From Sulfolobales archaeon (GTDB taxonomy: Archaea > Thermoproteota > Thermoprotei_A > Sulfolobales > Desulfurococcaceae), in NCBI GenBank assembly GCA_025059075.1, contig JANXDZ010000001.1, positions 249,686-313,685 on the forward strand: a stretch of DNA of 64,000 nucleotides. The letters run 5' to 3'. The notes beneath the pieces are model-generated. The model ran no database searches and was not told the DNA's origin. It worked only from the letters and a program-made list of their open reading frames with translations. Positions 16,903-25,735 of this stretch are shown here, piece after piece. Position numbers and translations under genes: made by a program. How positions within the stretch are numbered: the first letter of the stretch is position 1; each line of letters starts with the position of its first letter.

Positions 16903-17291
16903 TTTCACTGAGGGCTAAGACAATAATTGAAGGAGAGTGCTGTGGAGAGCTATTCCTAATTAATAGGAGGATATCGTTCTATGGGGAAGTAGATCCTGTT
17001 GCCGGAGAAGTGCGTGGAGTTGAAGGAAGCTTCAAGGGAAAAGTGTTAGCAATACGTGGCACTAGGGGTTCAACAGTTGGTTCATACATAGTCTACTCTT
17101 TGAAAAAGCATGGAGCTGCACCAAACTGCATAGTAGTAGAGGATGCAGAACCCATATTGATCGTTGGATGCATTATAGCTGAAATACCCTTAATTAAAGT
17201 AGAGGACTTTAATGAACTTGTAAAAGCCTTTTCATTAAACTTTAGGAGAGCTCGGTTAATTAGTGGAGAGGGTGTTTTAATTCTTGAGTAA
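16899..17291 (+). CDS. Aconitase X swivelling subunit, probable phosphomevalonate dehydratase small subunit
   Basis: DUF126/AcnX small-subunit protein of 130 residues. It includes GEVDPVAGEVRG, the RGTRGSTVGSYIVYSLKKHG phosphate/carboxylate loop and AEIPLIKV near the end, which pair with the large subunit to close the active site. The start (GTG) overlaps the large-subunit stop by 4 bp and its own stop overlaps the thymidylate kinase start. This tight arrangement indicates translational coupling. Confidence 0.87.
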   Translation: MISLRAKTIIEGECCGELFLINRRISFYGEVDPVAGEVRGVEGSFKGKVLAIRGTRGSTVGSYIVYSLKKHGAAPNCIVVEDAEPILIVGCIIAEIPLIKVEDFNELVKAFSLNFRRARLISGEGVLILE

Positions 17292-17898
17292 GCGAGGAGC
17301 TATAGTAGCTATTGAAGGACTCGATGGAGCTGGTAAAACAACTGTAGCTAAGTGGCTTGTTGAGCAACTCATTAACATGGGTATTAAGGCTGAGTACACT
17401 TATGAGCCCACGGATTCAAAGTTTGTAGAAGCCCTTAAAAGCTATAGTAATGTTAGAACTCCTCAACTAGATGCACTAGCTTATGCAGCAGATCGATTGG
17501 TTCACTTATACGACCTAGTGATCCCACTAATAGATCAGGGCTATGTAGTAGTTATGGATAGATACTTCTACTCAAGCATTGCTTACCAAGGAGCTATGGG
17601 AGTCCCTACAAGCTGGATCATGGATGTCAATAGGTACGCTATTCCACCGGATTTAGCAATATACATAGATGTAGATCCTGAAGTAGGACTACATAGAGTG
17701 AAGTCAAAGAATGCTTCTAGAAGATTTAAGGAGTATGAAAGCCTAAAGCTGCTTAGAGAAGCTAGGAGAATTTACTTAAAGCTAGTTGAAGAAGGATTAT
17801 TAGTGTACGTCAATGGCATGAGGTCTTTAGAGGAAGTGGAAATAGATGTCTTAAGGCATGTATCAACTCGCCTTAGACTTCCTCTCTTCACTAAATAA
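17284..17898 (+). CDS. tmk: Thymidylate kinase
   Basis: dTMP kinase making dTDP for DNA synthesis. The P-loop is AIEGLDGAGKTTVAKW (about residues 10-23), the DRY motif is VMDRYFYSSIAYQG, and the LID region follows DVDPEVGLHRVKSK. At 204 residues it is full length. The TTG start overlaps the end of the AcnX small subunit by 8 bp. Its 3' end overlaps the convergent UPF0148 gene by 36 bp. Confidence 0.93.
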   Translation: MSKRGAIVAIEGLDGAGKTTVAKWLVEQLINMGIKAEYTYEPTDSKFVEALKSYSNVRTPQLDALAYAADRLVHLYDLVIPLIDQGYVVVMDRYFYSSIAYQGAMGVPTSWIMDVNRYAIPPDLAIYIDVDPEVGLHRVKSKNASRRFKEYESLKLLREARRIYLKLVEEGLLVYVNGMRSLEEVEIDVLRHVSTRLRLPLFTK

Positions 17899-18258
17899 CT
17901 CTCTCCTTATCCTCATTATTCTTTCAAGAACTTCTAGCCAGCCTATAACATCTCTATAGCCTTCATCAATTGAGTGCTGTGGAAGTGTTGAAAGAGCTTC
18001 TATAACTCTCCCCTCAAGATCTTCTAATACTTTAAGCATTAGAGCTCTGGAAGCTACTTCTTTAGCTTCTTCATCGCTCTTAACAATGTATACTCTACCG
18101 TGCTCAGGGCATATTACTTCACCTGTCTTGAGTTTAAACAAGGGGAGGTAACATCCCTCTACAGGACATTTTTGAGCAAGCATTGCTGCTCCTGTCTTTA
18201 GTAATTCAGCCATTCTCCTCTCAACAACTTTCTTATCTTCAATAGCCATTTTCTCCAT
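17863..18258 (-). CDS. UPF0148 (Sjogren/scleroderma autoantigen-like) zinc-ribbon protein
   Basis: A 131-residue member of the small archaeal family related to the SSSCA1/ZNRD2 autoantigen. A helical N-terminus (ERRMAELLKTGAAMLAQKCP) leads into a zinc ribbon with ligands CPVEGC and CPEHG. The C-terminal half is helical and charged. Biochemical function is unknown. Its last codons overlap the 3' end of tmk on the opposite strand; it is divergent from the UPF0147 gene. Confidence 0.85.
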   Translation of the reverse strand: MEKMAIEDKKVVERRMAELLKTGAAMLAQKCPVEGCYLPLFKLKTGEVICPEHGRVYIVKSDEEAKEVASRALMLKVLEDLEGRVIEALSTLPQHSIDEGYRDVIGWLEVLERIMRIRRELFSEERKSKAS

Positions 18259-18337
18259 CCTTCCTTAATCGTATTACTGTACTACTAACTCATTATTATT
18301 GTTTACCTCAGTGTATAGTAGATGGGTTCACGGAGTT

Positions 18338-18458
18338 CTTTATAAAGCTTTTATTTTCTACAATTAGTGTATGATGTGATTGCTAAAGCTTTAGGAGAGA
18401 AGTGGATATTAGGAGGATTTTATGGTTCATAGAAATGTAGTGAGAGGTGAGTGATCCT
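18338..18458 (+). promoter_or_regulatory. Promoter and micro-ORF-containing leader of the UPF0147-FAU-1 operon
   Basis: TTTATAAAG at about 18340-18348 is a strong TATA box, placing the transcript start near 18367. At 18367 a GTG opens a 21-codon frame that ends at 18432. Inside the leader, AGGAGG at 18411-18416 stands exactly 5 nt before an ATG at 18422 that opens a 10-codon frame ending at 18454, four bases before the UPF0147 start. The leader of about 90 nt is long for this window. Confidence 0.45.
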
Positions 18459-18737
18459 GTGGCTAGTGCTCCAAGCCCCTATAATAGTGAGGCTAGGATT
18501 AAACAAGCCATGGTTATGTTGCTCAACATAGTTAATGACGCAAGTGTCCCTAGAAATATCCGTAGGGCAGCTACTGAAGCCTTAAATAACTTAAGGGATG
18601 CAACGCTAACTCCAGGCGTTCGTGCAGCAAACGCTATTAGCGCTCTAGACACAGTTAGCCAGGATCCAAACATGCCTATACACACTAGAGTGAGGATATG
18701 GAATGTAATAACTCTCTTGGAGACTATTAAGGATTAA
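18459..18737 (+). CDS. UPF0147 family protein
   Basis: Small helical archaeal protein of about 92 residues, with the family core [19 protein letters not shown] and a second repeat-like half [16 protein letters not shown]. Function is unknown; it resembles a HEAT-like pair of helices. I take the GTG at 18459 because GAGGTGA lies 8 nt upstream; a GTG at 18447 would add four residues. It is co-transcribed with the FAU-1 gene 13 bp downstream. Confidence 0.85.
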   Translation: MASAPSPYNSEARIKQAMVMLLNIVNDASVPRNIRRAATEALNNLRDATLTPGVRAANAISALDTVSQDPNMPIHTRVRIWNVITLLETIKD

Positions 18738-18750
18738 AGGATGATACTAC

Positions 18751-20175
18751 GTGGCTAATGTAAGAGTTAGGGGAGTAGCTGCTACAGCTATATCAAGGAT
18801 ACTGATTGAGGGAGGCCATAGAGTCGTTCAAGCAAGTAGAGTGATGCAGTCAAGACTTGGCATACCATTCGATGCGTCTCCAGCTGATGTAACTATAAAA
18901 GATGGGGATCCAGGGGAATTAGTCGTAATAGGCTTCCCAAAGGGGGTAGCAGAAGTTGTTGATAGCCTAGTTAGCTCACTAAAATACGTCTTTGTGTGGA
19001 GGCCTAAGCTCAACTTACGCTCAGTAGTTGTTGGAAGAGTTGTCGATTCAAGGAATGGAACATGTATAGTTGAGCTACCGAAGGGGTTAAGAACTTCGTT
19101 GAGCAATTGCTTTAAGAGCTCTGGAGAACTAATAGCACTATCAATAGTCAGACCTGCTGTAAAGCCATTTGAAGAAGTCGTTGTAAGCCGTGAAATCACT
19201 GTTACTGGCAATTACGTTGCTCTCACTTATGGAAACACTAAGATAAGTTTTAGTGAACACATAGTTAGTGAAGAGAGGAGGAGGGATCTTTTAGCAATAG
19301 CCTTAAAGGTTCTCGTAGGCAAAGGAATTGGAGTCAGGTTCAGGAGCAATGCAGCCTATGGAAGTGACAGCAATATCCTAAGTGAATTAACGAGCTTAGA
19401 GGAATTACTTAAGAGCGTTGTTTCAAGAGCTTGGAGAGCTAAAGAGCCAGAGATCATATATGATGGAGAGGGGTTAAACATATTGGCTTTAAGCAAGCCT
19501 TCATATAGCATCCTTGACGAAGTTCGGAGTAAGGTTTCTTCAACAGTGAGGAGACATCATGAGCTAAAGTTTAATAGTAGAGAACTCTCAAATACAGTGG
19601 ATTACGCTGAAGATCTAATTAGTAAAGGCATTGATAGAAGCCGCGTTGAGGAAGAGTTACTAAAGCAAATAGTTGATAAGTCAATTAGCTTAGGGAGAGT
19701 AGAGCTGCATCACGTAAAGCCTAGTGGAGAAATATATAAACTTACTCCAGGTTCAATAATTAAGGCCAAAGTCTATGGAGATAATGTAAGAATGATCATT
19801 AGGAGGAACCTTAGAGGGGGAGGGACCTTGAACGGTCTAGGCATTGAGAAAAAGCCTGGAGACTATTGCATTACGCTAGTTGACTCAAGTAAGTGGTTCA
19901 TAGTGCATAAATACCATAGATCTAATGGTGAATTGCTGGGAACATATGTAAATATCAATACTCCTCCAGAAGTTGCTCCAGGTAAGATACGCTACTTAGA
20001 TCTCTTAGTGGACATAGTTATTGCAAATAATGGCGAGAGAGTAGTTGACTTAAGTGAATTAGAGCACTATAGAGCAGAAGGCATAATACCTCAACAATTG
20101 TATGAAAAAGCAGTTGAAGCACTTAATGAAGTTCGCAGTAGCTTCCTAAATGTAGAGGCAGCTTTTAATATATGA
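18751..20175 (+). CDS. FAU-1 family RNA-binding protein / probable ribonuclease
   Basis: Archaeal homologue of Pyrococcus FAU-1, reported to bind AU-rich RNA and to act in rRNA processing. The N-terminal part (about 1-300) resembles the RNase E/G S1-like and catalytic modules. The C-terminal part (about 330-470) is a DUF402-type domain with SGEIYKLTPGSIIKAKVY, KKPGDYCITLVDSSKWFIVH and PGKIRYLDLLVDIV. The length of 474 aa is normal. It overlaps nothing and ends 8 bp before the convergent asparaginase gene. Confidence 0.83.
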   Translation: MANVRVRGVAATAISRILIEGGHRVVQASRVMQSRLGIPFDASPADVTIKDGDPGELVVIGFPKGVAEVVDSLVSSLKYVFVWRPKLNLRSVVVGRVVDSRNGTCIVELPKGLRTSLSNCFKSSGELIALSIVRPAVKPFEEVVVSREITVTGNYVALTYGNTKISFSEHIVSEERRRDLLAIALKVLVGKGIGVRFRSNAAYGSDSNILSELTSLEELLKSVVSRAWRAKEPEIIYDGEGLNILALSKPSYSILDEVRSKVSSTVRRHHELKFNSRELSNTVDYAEDLISKGIDRSRVEEELLKQIVDKSISLGRVELHHVKPSGEIYKLTPGSIIKAKVYGDNVRMIIRRNLRGGGTLNGLGIEKKPGDYCITLVDSSKWFIVHKYHRSNGELLGTYVNINTPPEVAPGKIRYLDLLVDIVIANNGERVVDLSELEHYRAEGIIPQQLYEKAVEALNEVRSSFLNVEAAFNI

Positions 20176-20182
20176 AAATAGA

Positions 20183-21103
20183 TCACAGGAACTTTGCGAA
20201 GATCCCCTTAGGCCCTTTATAGGATACAAGAATGTGTTCAGTATTAAAGGCTATTGCCTCTTCACACCTCTTACTAAGGCCTATTAGACCTATAGTTCCA
20301 GGACCCCACTTCTCAGTCACCCAATTAACTATTAGTTCACTAGCTTTTTGAATGCTGTACCCTTGACTCACTAATAATGCCACGCGGAGAGAAGCCATTG
20401 ACAATATTATTACTTCGCCAACTCCTGTGGCAGCGATAGCAGCATCCATGTCTGCATAGAATCCAGCTCCTGGTATAGCTGAGTCTCCAACTCTACCTGG
20501 CATTTTAAGCCATATGCCTCCTGTGCTAACGGCACTTGCTAAAGCTCCATTCCTATCTAAGGCTACAGCTCCAACTGTATCAAGGAGGCCTAACTCCTTG
20601 GCTATAGCTCTATTCCTTAAGTAAAAGCTGTATTCACCTACTCTATATTTATTTAATTGCTCAACGTATCTTTCAAGAAGTCTTCTGCTCGGTTCTTCAA
20701 GCTCTGGAAGACCTCTTGCCTTAGCCAGCCTATCGGCTCCTTCACCTACTAACATGACGTGATCTGTTTCATCCATAACTATTTTCGCTAACTTAATTGG
20801 ATTCCTAGTGACTTTAACCCCTCCAACAGATCCAGCTCTCATAGATCTTCCATCCATTAATCCAGCATCCAGCTCCCTGTAACCAGCTATGTTGAGTACG
20901 CTTCCTGATCCAGCATTTAAGAAGCCGCTGTCCTCCATAAATGAAACTGATTCAACTACTGCTTCTATAGCAGAGCCTGTTTCAATAAATCTCCAGCCGT
21001 GCTCAACGGCTTCTCCAATAACTCTTACAGCTTCATCTATTAGCCCTCTTGGAGCTCTCCACGAACCGGCTCCTCCATGTAGGAGTAGGGCTGGGTGATT
21101 CAT
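20183..21103 (-). CDS. Isoaspartyl peptidase / plant-type L-asparaginase
   Basis: Ntn-hydrolase that self-cleaves and hydrolyses asparagine or beta-aspartyl peptides. The N-terminal LLLHGGAGSWR, the autocleavage site LLDTVGAVALD with the nucleophilic Thr, and the substrate loops GGIWLKMPGRVGDS and GVGEVI are present. The frame extends to 21151, but the ATG at 21103 begins right at the family N-terminus (NHPALLLHGG). A TTTAAA element stands about 20 nt before it, suggesting a nearly leaderless transcript. Confidence 0.9.
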   Translation of the reverse strand: MNHPALLLHGGAGSWRAPRGLIDEAVRVIGEAVEHGWRFIETGSAIEAVVESVSFMEDSGFLNAGSGSVLNIAGYRELDAGLMDGRSMRAGSVGGVKVTRNPIKLAKIVMDETDHVMLVGEGADRLAKARGLPELEEPSRRLLERYVEQLNKYRVGEYSFYLRNRAIAKELGLLDTVGAVALDRNGALASAVSTGGIWLKMPGRVGDSAIPGAGFYADMDAAIAATGVGEVIILSMASLRVALLVSQGYSIQKASELIVNWVTEKWGPGTIGLIGLSKRCEEAIAFNTEHILVSYKGPKGIFAKFL

Positions 21104-21166
21104 AGTTGGCCACACTTTAAACATATTTATGGGTAAAATAAATGTCTTCAAGTTGGTGAAAGGAGC

Positions 21167-22450
21167 TTGTCTTATTTAGAGGAGGCTGTGACTAGAAAGC
21201 TTAATGCTACAGCCTACTCACTGGTTTCACTAACATTTTTTATATCAGTCATAGGGCTAGTGTTAATAATTCCAAGAGAGATCAGCTCAATAGTCTCTGG
21301 AAACCCTCTACAGGCTATATCATCTACGGATGCGCTGCTCATAGCTCTATCAAACTCCTACTTGATATATATAGTTGCATCTAGTGCAGCATCCTACTTC
21401 CTGATCAAGAGTGTACGTGAGCACATACATTATAGCAACATGCTTAGCTTAAGAGAGATCGTTGATCGAGGGGATTACAGTAAGGCACTAGAATACATAC
21501 ACTTTGAAAACACTGCTAGAAGCATTCCCTCACCTATATCTGGCTTCTTACTAACGCTGTTTACAGGAGGCTTAGCTTATCCATTAATGCTATACGTTTG
21601 TGAGAAGAGCGTTAGAAGACATGATTATTCGGAGTCTTCTCTAAGGGGCTCTAAACCCATTGGATTAATTACTTCGCTAAACCTCCTACTAGATTTACTA
21701 CTGACTGTAGTAACCTTTGGATTCTGGATGATTGCTTGGGCTCACAAAGTCGTTAAAAACTTCAATACTCACGTAAACTCTATACACTTAAAGCTCTCCA
21801 TTAGTGAGAGCAGAGACATTAAGTACTCTGAGTCTAGTAAAGTAGCTTTATGCATAGCTGCTTCATTTCTATTGATTGCTCCTGCAGCATTGAAAATCCC
21901 GGTGTACCCTATTAATGTTGTAGCTTCATCAATTCTCATAACTCTTATAGCTTACTTACTTAGGGGGAAGAGCTTTGTCCTACAAGTTCTTGGAGTAATG
22001 CTTTCAGAGTACTATGTATTAATACTAGTTGGTGTAACAAGCCTTCTTTCATCAACTAACTATGCTTCACTCCTAGAGCATTTCCTGAGTCAATATGAAG
22101 GCCTCTCTAAAGCTAAATTTATTGAGACAACGCTTTTCATATTTCAAAACAACTTGAGGATTATGTTAATAAGCTTAGTGCCTCTGCTAGGCTCACTAGT
22201 GCTTGGCTTAGCTGTAGGGAATACTGCCTTTTACCTGGGGCTAATGATGTCAAGGGATCTTGAAGTATTAAGTGTACTCGTAATGCCTCACACCCCCCTA
22301 GAGCTTCTTGCATACGCCATAGCGGTGTCAGCATCACTTAGATCCTTTGAATGGGGTTTAAGAAAGACTCTTAATAAAGTTCTTGAGGCATTAATAATTT
22401 TAGTACTTGCAGCACTAGTGGAGTCAGCGTTGATAGTCGTTATGAGGTGA
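21167..22450 (+). CDS. Membrane protein with C-terminal SpoIIM/DUF95-like domain
   Basis: A 427-residue polytopic membrane protein. The N-terminal half has four hydrophobic segments (about 16-38, 57-78, 125-145, 165-190) around a basic loop. The C-terminal half (about 270-425) resembles the stage II sporulation M family: FIFQNNLRIMLISLVPLLG, a Gly-rich helix, and VMPHTPLELLAYAIAVSASL. SpoIIM-like proteins in archaea have no established role. The TTG start follows GGTGAAAGGAG closely. The HAD gene begins 4 bp after its stop, so the two are likely one transcript. Confidence 0.72.
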   Translation: MSYLEEAVTRKLNATAYSLVSLTFFISVIGLVLIIPREISSIVSGNPLQAISSTDALLIALSNSYLIYIVASSAASYFLIKSVREHIHYSNMLSLREIVDRGDYSKALEYIHFENTARSIPSPISGFLLTLFTGGLAYPLMLYVCEKSVRRHDYSESSLRGSKPIGLITSLNLLLDLLLTVVTFGFWMIAWAHKVVKNFNTHVNSIHLKLSISESRDIKYSESSKVALCIAASFLLIAPAALKIPVYPINVVASSILITLIAYLLRGKSFVLQVLGVMLSEYYVLILVGVTSLLSSTNYASLLEHFLSQYEGLSKAKFIETTLFIFQNNLRIMLISLVPLLGSLVLGLAVGNTAFYLGLMMSRDLEVLSVLVMPHTPLELLAYAIAVSASLRSFEWGLRKTLNKVLEALIILVLAALVESALIVVMR

Positions 22451-22454
22451 GCTA

Positions 22455-23168
22455 ATGACTATAAAAGTGATTTCATTCGATGTATGGGACACTCTCCTTA
22501 ATTTAAATACTTATGTAGGAGAGGTGGTAAGTGAAATATCTAGGCTTACTGGAGCTCCTTATGCTGAAGTAATGAATGTATTCATGAATTTAAGAGAGTT
22601 TTTAAAGAGCGTTAGGAGAAGCGGTTCAATGAATCCACATAGCTACTTATCGTTTAGCCAAGAGCTTATTGCCAAAAGCCTTAGGATAGACGTAGACTGC
22701 GTTAGGAGAGCAATTGTTAGAGCTGCCTTAAATGTAGATGTAAGAGAACTTGTTGTCACTGGAGTTAATGAAGTGCTAGCAGAACTTAGAGATAGCTCTA
22801 GTTCATTGATGATAATTATTGGAAACACAATGATATGGCCTTCTACAATAACAAGGCTATTAATTGAGAGAGTAGGCATAGCCAGCTACTTCACTAAGCA
22901 GTATTACTCGGATGAAACAGGCTTCTTTAAACCATTTAAAGAGGCATTCTATGAAGCTTTAAAAGATCTAGGAATTCACTCCAGTGAAGCACTGCATGTA
23001 GGAGATCAAGTAGTTGAAGACTATGAAGGAGCTCTAAAAGCAGGTCTATACGCCATACTAATAGACCGTGGGCTCAGCTTAAGTAAAGGCGCAGTAATTG
23101 AAGGAGGCAGAGGGTATAGAGTGAAGTCCATTGTTGAAGTACCTAGAGTAATTAAATTAATTACATAA
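22455..23168 (+). CDS. HAD-superfamily phosphatase
   Basis: A 237-residue hydrolase with the four HAD motifs: DVWDTLL at the N-terminus (nucleophile and acid Asp), a Thr/Asn motif at IIGNTMIWPS, Lys in TGFFKPFKEAF and the acidic HVGDQVVEDYEGALKAGL. The alpha-helical cap between motifs I and II places it near haloacid dehalogenase/phosphoglycolate phosphatase-like enzymes. The substrate is unknown. It follows the SpoIIM-like gene by 4 bp. Confidence 0.83.
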   Translation: MTIKVISFDVWDTLLNLNTYVGEVVSEISRLTGAPYAEVMNVFMNLREFLKSVRRSGSMNPHSYLSFSQELIAKSLRIDVDCVRRAIVRAALNVDVRELVVTGVNEVLAELRDSSSSLMIIIGNTMIWPSTITRLLIERVGIASYFTKQYYSDETGFFKPFKEAFYEALKDLGIHSSEALHVGDQVVEDYEGALKAGLYAILIDRGLSLSKGAVIEGGRGYRVKSIVEVPRVIKLIT

Positions 23169-23231
23169 GCAAGCCAGTGAGACTATAGCATAAAACTCTA
23201 ACTTTCACACCACTAATATCAGGTGCTTGAA

Positions 23232-24287
23232 TTGAAAGCAGCACTATTAAATGAATTGGCTGAAGTAAATACTGGAGATACACCTAGGAGAAGCCCTGAG
23301 CTATTGTTTAAAGAAGAGCCTCTAGACATAGTTGACAATGCCCCTGAGCCGGAGCCCGGATTTAAGCAAGTATTAATAAAGGTTGAAGCATGCGGCGTTT
23401 GCTACACTGACATAGATGTTATTGAAGGGAGGGTGAAGTGCAAGATCCCGCTAATACTTGGACATCAAATAGTGGGTAGAATTGAGGCTTTAGGGCTTGG
23501 AGTAAAGGAAAGAGTGGGGATTGGGGAGAGAGTTGGAGTAGCCTGGATTGGGTGGAGTTGTGGGAAATGTAGGTATTGTATGACTGGCCTTGAAAACCTC
23601 TGTAACGACTTTAAGCCCACTGGCTGCAGCATTGATGGAGGCTATGCTGAGTATACTGTTGCATACGAAGATTATATATACAAGATCCCTGAAGTATTTG
23701 AGAGTTATGAAGCAGCCCCCTTACTGTGCGCAGGCTCTGTAGGCTATAGAGCTCTTAAGCTAGCTGAAATGGCGGATGGATTAAGGCTGGGATTCTTCGG
23801 CTTTGGTGCTTCAGCTCACATACTTATACAAGTCGCTAGAAGGCTTTATCCAAGCAGTGAAATATACGTTTTCAGTAGAAGCAGCGATCATAGGGAGCTT
23901 GCAATAAGGCTTGGAGCAGATTGGGTGGGCCATCCACTAGATACTCCCCCAAGGAAGTTGGATAGAGCAATAGACTTTACGCCAGTAGGTGAAACCGTGT
24001 CCAGAGCTATGGAGGTTCTCGACAGGGGAGGAAGACTCGTGATCAATGTTATAAGAAAGCAGAATCCAGTGAGCTTAGACTACGTTAAGCACTTGTGGAT
24101 GGAGAGAGAAGTTAAAACTGTCGCCAATGTCTCTAGGAGAGATGTAGAGGAGTTCTTAAGCATTGCAGCTAGCTACTCAGTGAAGCCTGAAGTCACTTTA
24201 TATAAGCTTGAACAAGTCAATGAAGCCATCAGAGACTTAAAGAAAGCTGTTTTAAAGGGCTCAGCTGTCTTAAAAATACGATGTTAA
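23232..24287 (+). CDS. Zinc-dependent alcohol dehydrogenase
   Basis: Medium-chain dehydrogenase/reductase of about 351 residues. The catalytic zinc site is CGVCYTDIDV with GHQIVGRIEALG; the structural zinc site CGKCRYCMTGLENLC is complete. A Rossmann domain starts near FFGFGASAHILIQVARR. That motif deviates from the standard GxGxxG, so cofactor choice (NAD or NADP) is unclear. The TTG at 23232 is preferred because AGGTG stands 6 nt upstream. It is monocistronic. It is probably a class of ADH that reduces or oxidises simple alcohols; the substrate is not predictable. Confidence 0.87.
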   Translation: MKAALLNELAEVNTGDTPRRSPELLFKEEPLDIVDNAPEPEPGFKQVLIKVEACGVCYTDIDVIEGRVKCKIPLILGHQIVGRIEALGLGVKERVGIGERVGVAWIGWSCGKCRYCMTGLENLCNDFKPTGCSIDGGYAEYTVAYEDYIYKIPEVFESYEAAPLLCAGSVGYRALKLAEMADGLRLGFFGFGASAHILIQVARRLYPSSEIYVFSRSSDHRELAIRLGADWVGHPLDTPPRKLDRAIDFTPVGETVSRAMEVLDRGGRLVINVIRKQNPVSLDYVKHLWMEREVKTVANVSRRDVEEFLSIAASYSVKPEVTLYKLEQVNEAIRDLKKAVLKGSAVLKIRC

Positions 24288-24336
24288 TTAAAAGAACTGT
24301 GAGCTGTTATAGGTGAGTTTACTGTAAATTAAGGAG

Positions 24337-25476
24337 TCAGCCGAATACAGCTATTTCCTTAATCAACTTCCCTTTCTTAAACCTACTCATAGATAAATTC
24401 AATGCTTCAGGCACTCTCGGTCTTCCTTCAGCTATCCAGTCAGCTATTACTTCACCCACTGAGGGAGACATCATGAATCCGTGGCCACTAAAGCCTGCTG
24501 CTATGTAGAGGCCTTCTAAGTCGTCAAGAGGCCCAATTATTGGGTGGTGGTCTGGCGTCATGTCGTAATAGCCCGTCCAATATCTCAATAAATATGCCTC
24601 CTTCATCCATGGGAAGTACTTAGTCCACACTTTAGACGCTTTACGTAAAAACTCAAGCCTGTTCAGGAGTTTATCGCTGGGCCTTTCAGGAATTTCTGAG
24701 CCAACTAAGAAGTTTCCATGAGGTGTCTGCACTATGTAGCTTGAAGTAGTCCAGTCTATTATGAGAGGCTTAAATAAATCTCTATAAGCCTCTGTAATAA
24801 ATGCATGCTTTGGCACAGGTTCTATTGGAACACTTATGTTTAAAGGCTCTAACAGCTTCACTGTATCATATGCTGTAGCTAGGACTACTGTACTTGATTC
24901 AATAAAGCCTGCACTTGTCTCTACTCCTAAGATCCCCTTTTTACTTAATAAGATCTTTTTAGCTTCAACTCCTGCTAGTACCTTACAGCCTTTTTCAACT
25001 AGCAATCGCCATGACTGAAGGATTAGATCGAATGGAGAGGCCTTTCCAGCAAGAGGATCGTATACCGCGGCCAAAAGATCCTTAATTACAATCGTTGGCG
25101 CTAAGCACTTTACTTCGCTTAAATCAATAATTTTTGTCGGAATTCCGAGCTCGTTTTGAAAGCTTACATAGGTTTTAAATGTCCTTAGATCCTCTTCTCT
25201 ACTGAGGAGCCATAAATAGCCACTTCTCTCGTAGAATACTCCAAGTTCATCTCTAAGCTCGCTCCACAACTCAATTGATCTCTTCATTAAAGCTATGTGC
25301 TCTTTGCTAGTGAACGAAGCCCTTATCCCTGTAGCACACTTATAAGTATTCCCCGACCCTGGATACTTTCTCTCTATGACAATACTCTTTACTCCTTTCT
25401 TCAATAAGTAATAGGATATCATTAGTCCAACTGATCCACCGCCGATAATCAATACATCATCCTTCATTTCCATCAC
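24337..25476 (-). CDS. FAD-dependent amino-acid dehydrogenase beta subunit (dye-linked proline dehydrogenase / SoxB-like)
   Basis: DAO-family flavoprotein of 379 residues: GxGxxG-type FAD site LIIGGGSVGLMISYYLL at the N-terminus, GSGNTYKCATGIRASF, and the C-terminal GPLDDLEGLYIAAGFSGHGFMMSP closing the FAD site. It resembles sarcosine oxidase beta and the catalytic beta subunit of the Thermococcales dye-linked L-proline dehydrogenase. It overlaps the upstream [2Fe-2S] gene by 20 bp, after a ferredoxin gene. This order equals the F-X-B part of the Thermococcus pdhAFXB operon as I remember it. The alpha-like subunit is at 38976. The exact amino-acid substrate is inferred only. Confidence 0.8.
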   Translation of the reverse strand: MMEMKDDVLIIGGGSVGLMISYYLLKKGVKSIVIERKYPGSGNTYKCATGIRASFTSKEHIALMKRSIELWSELRDELGVFYERSGYLWLLSREEDLRTFKTYVSFQNELGIPTKIIDLSEVKCLAPTIVIKDLLAAVYDPLAGKASPFDLILQSWRLLVEKGCKVLAGVEAKKILLSKKGILGVETSAGFIESSTVVLATAYDTVKLLEPLNISVPIEPVPKHAFITEAYRDLFKPLIIDWTTSSYIVQTPHGNFLVGSEIPERPSDKLLNRLEFLRKASKVWTKYFPWMKEAYLLRYWTGYYDMTPDHHPIIGPLDDLEGLYIAAGFSGHGFMMSPSVGEVIADWIAEGRPRVPEALNLSMSRFKKGKLIKEIAVFG

Positions 25477-25735
25477 TTACGAAGTACTTTAGTTGAATAG
25501 GCATTAGTGGAGGCCTTGAAGAGGGGTAGTTTAACTCATCTATCCTCAAACCCGTTGTCTTAGCCAATACTCTGGCAATTATGGGTAAGCAGTGCCTTCC
25601 CTGACAGGATCCCATGCCTACTCTTAAAAGCCTCTTAATGCTCTCTAAGTCTCTGTAGCCTCTCTCTATAGCCCTCAATACATCGCTTAACAATACGTCC
25701 TCGCATCTACATACAATTACTTTCTCTGAATCCAT
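25457..25735 (-). CDS. BFD-like [2Fe-2S] protein (dehydrogenase small subunit)
   Basis: A protein of about 92 residues with the bacterioferritin-associated-ferredoxin fold: VCRCEDVLLSDVLRAIERG and GMGSCQGRHCLPIIAR supply four cysteines for a [2Fe-2S] cluster. In bacterial HcnB/SoxA-type proteins this module is fused to the C-terminus of the large subunit; here it is a separate gene. The frame is longer upstream, but the ATG at 25735 places the Cys motif where the family has it and overlaps the ferredoxin gene only slightly. Confidence 0.8.
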   Translation of the reverse strand: MDSEKVIVCRCEDVLLSDVLRAIERGYRDLESIKRLLRVGMGSCQGRHCLPIIARVLAKTTGLRIDELNYPSSRPPLMPIQLKYFVSDGNEG

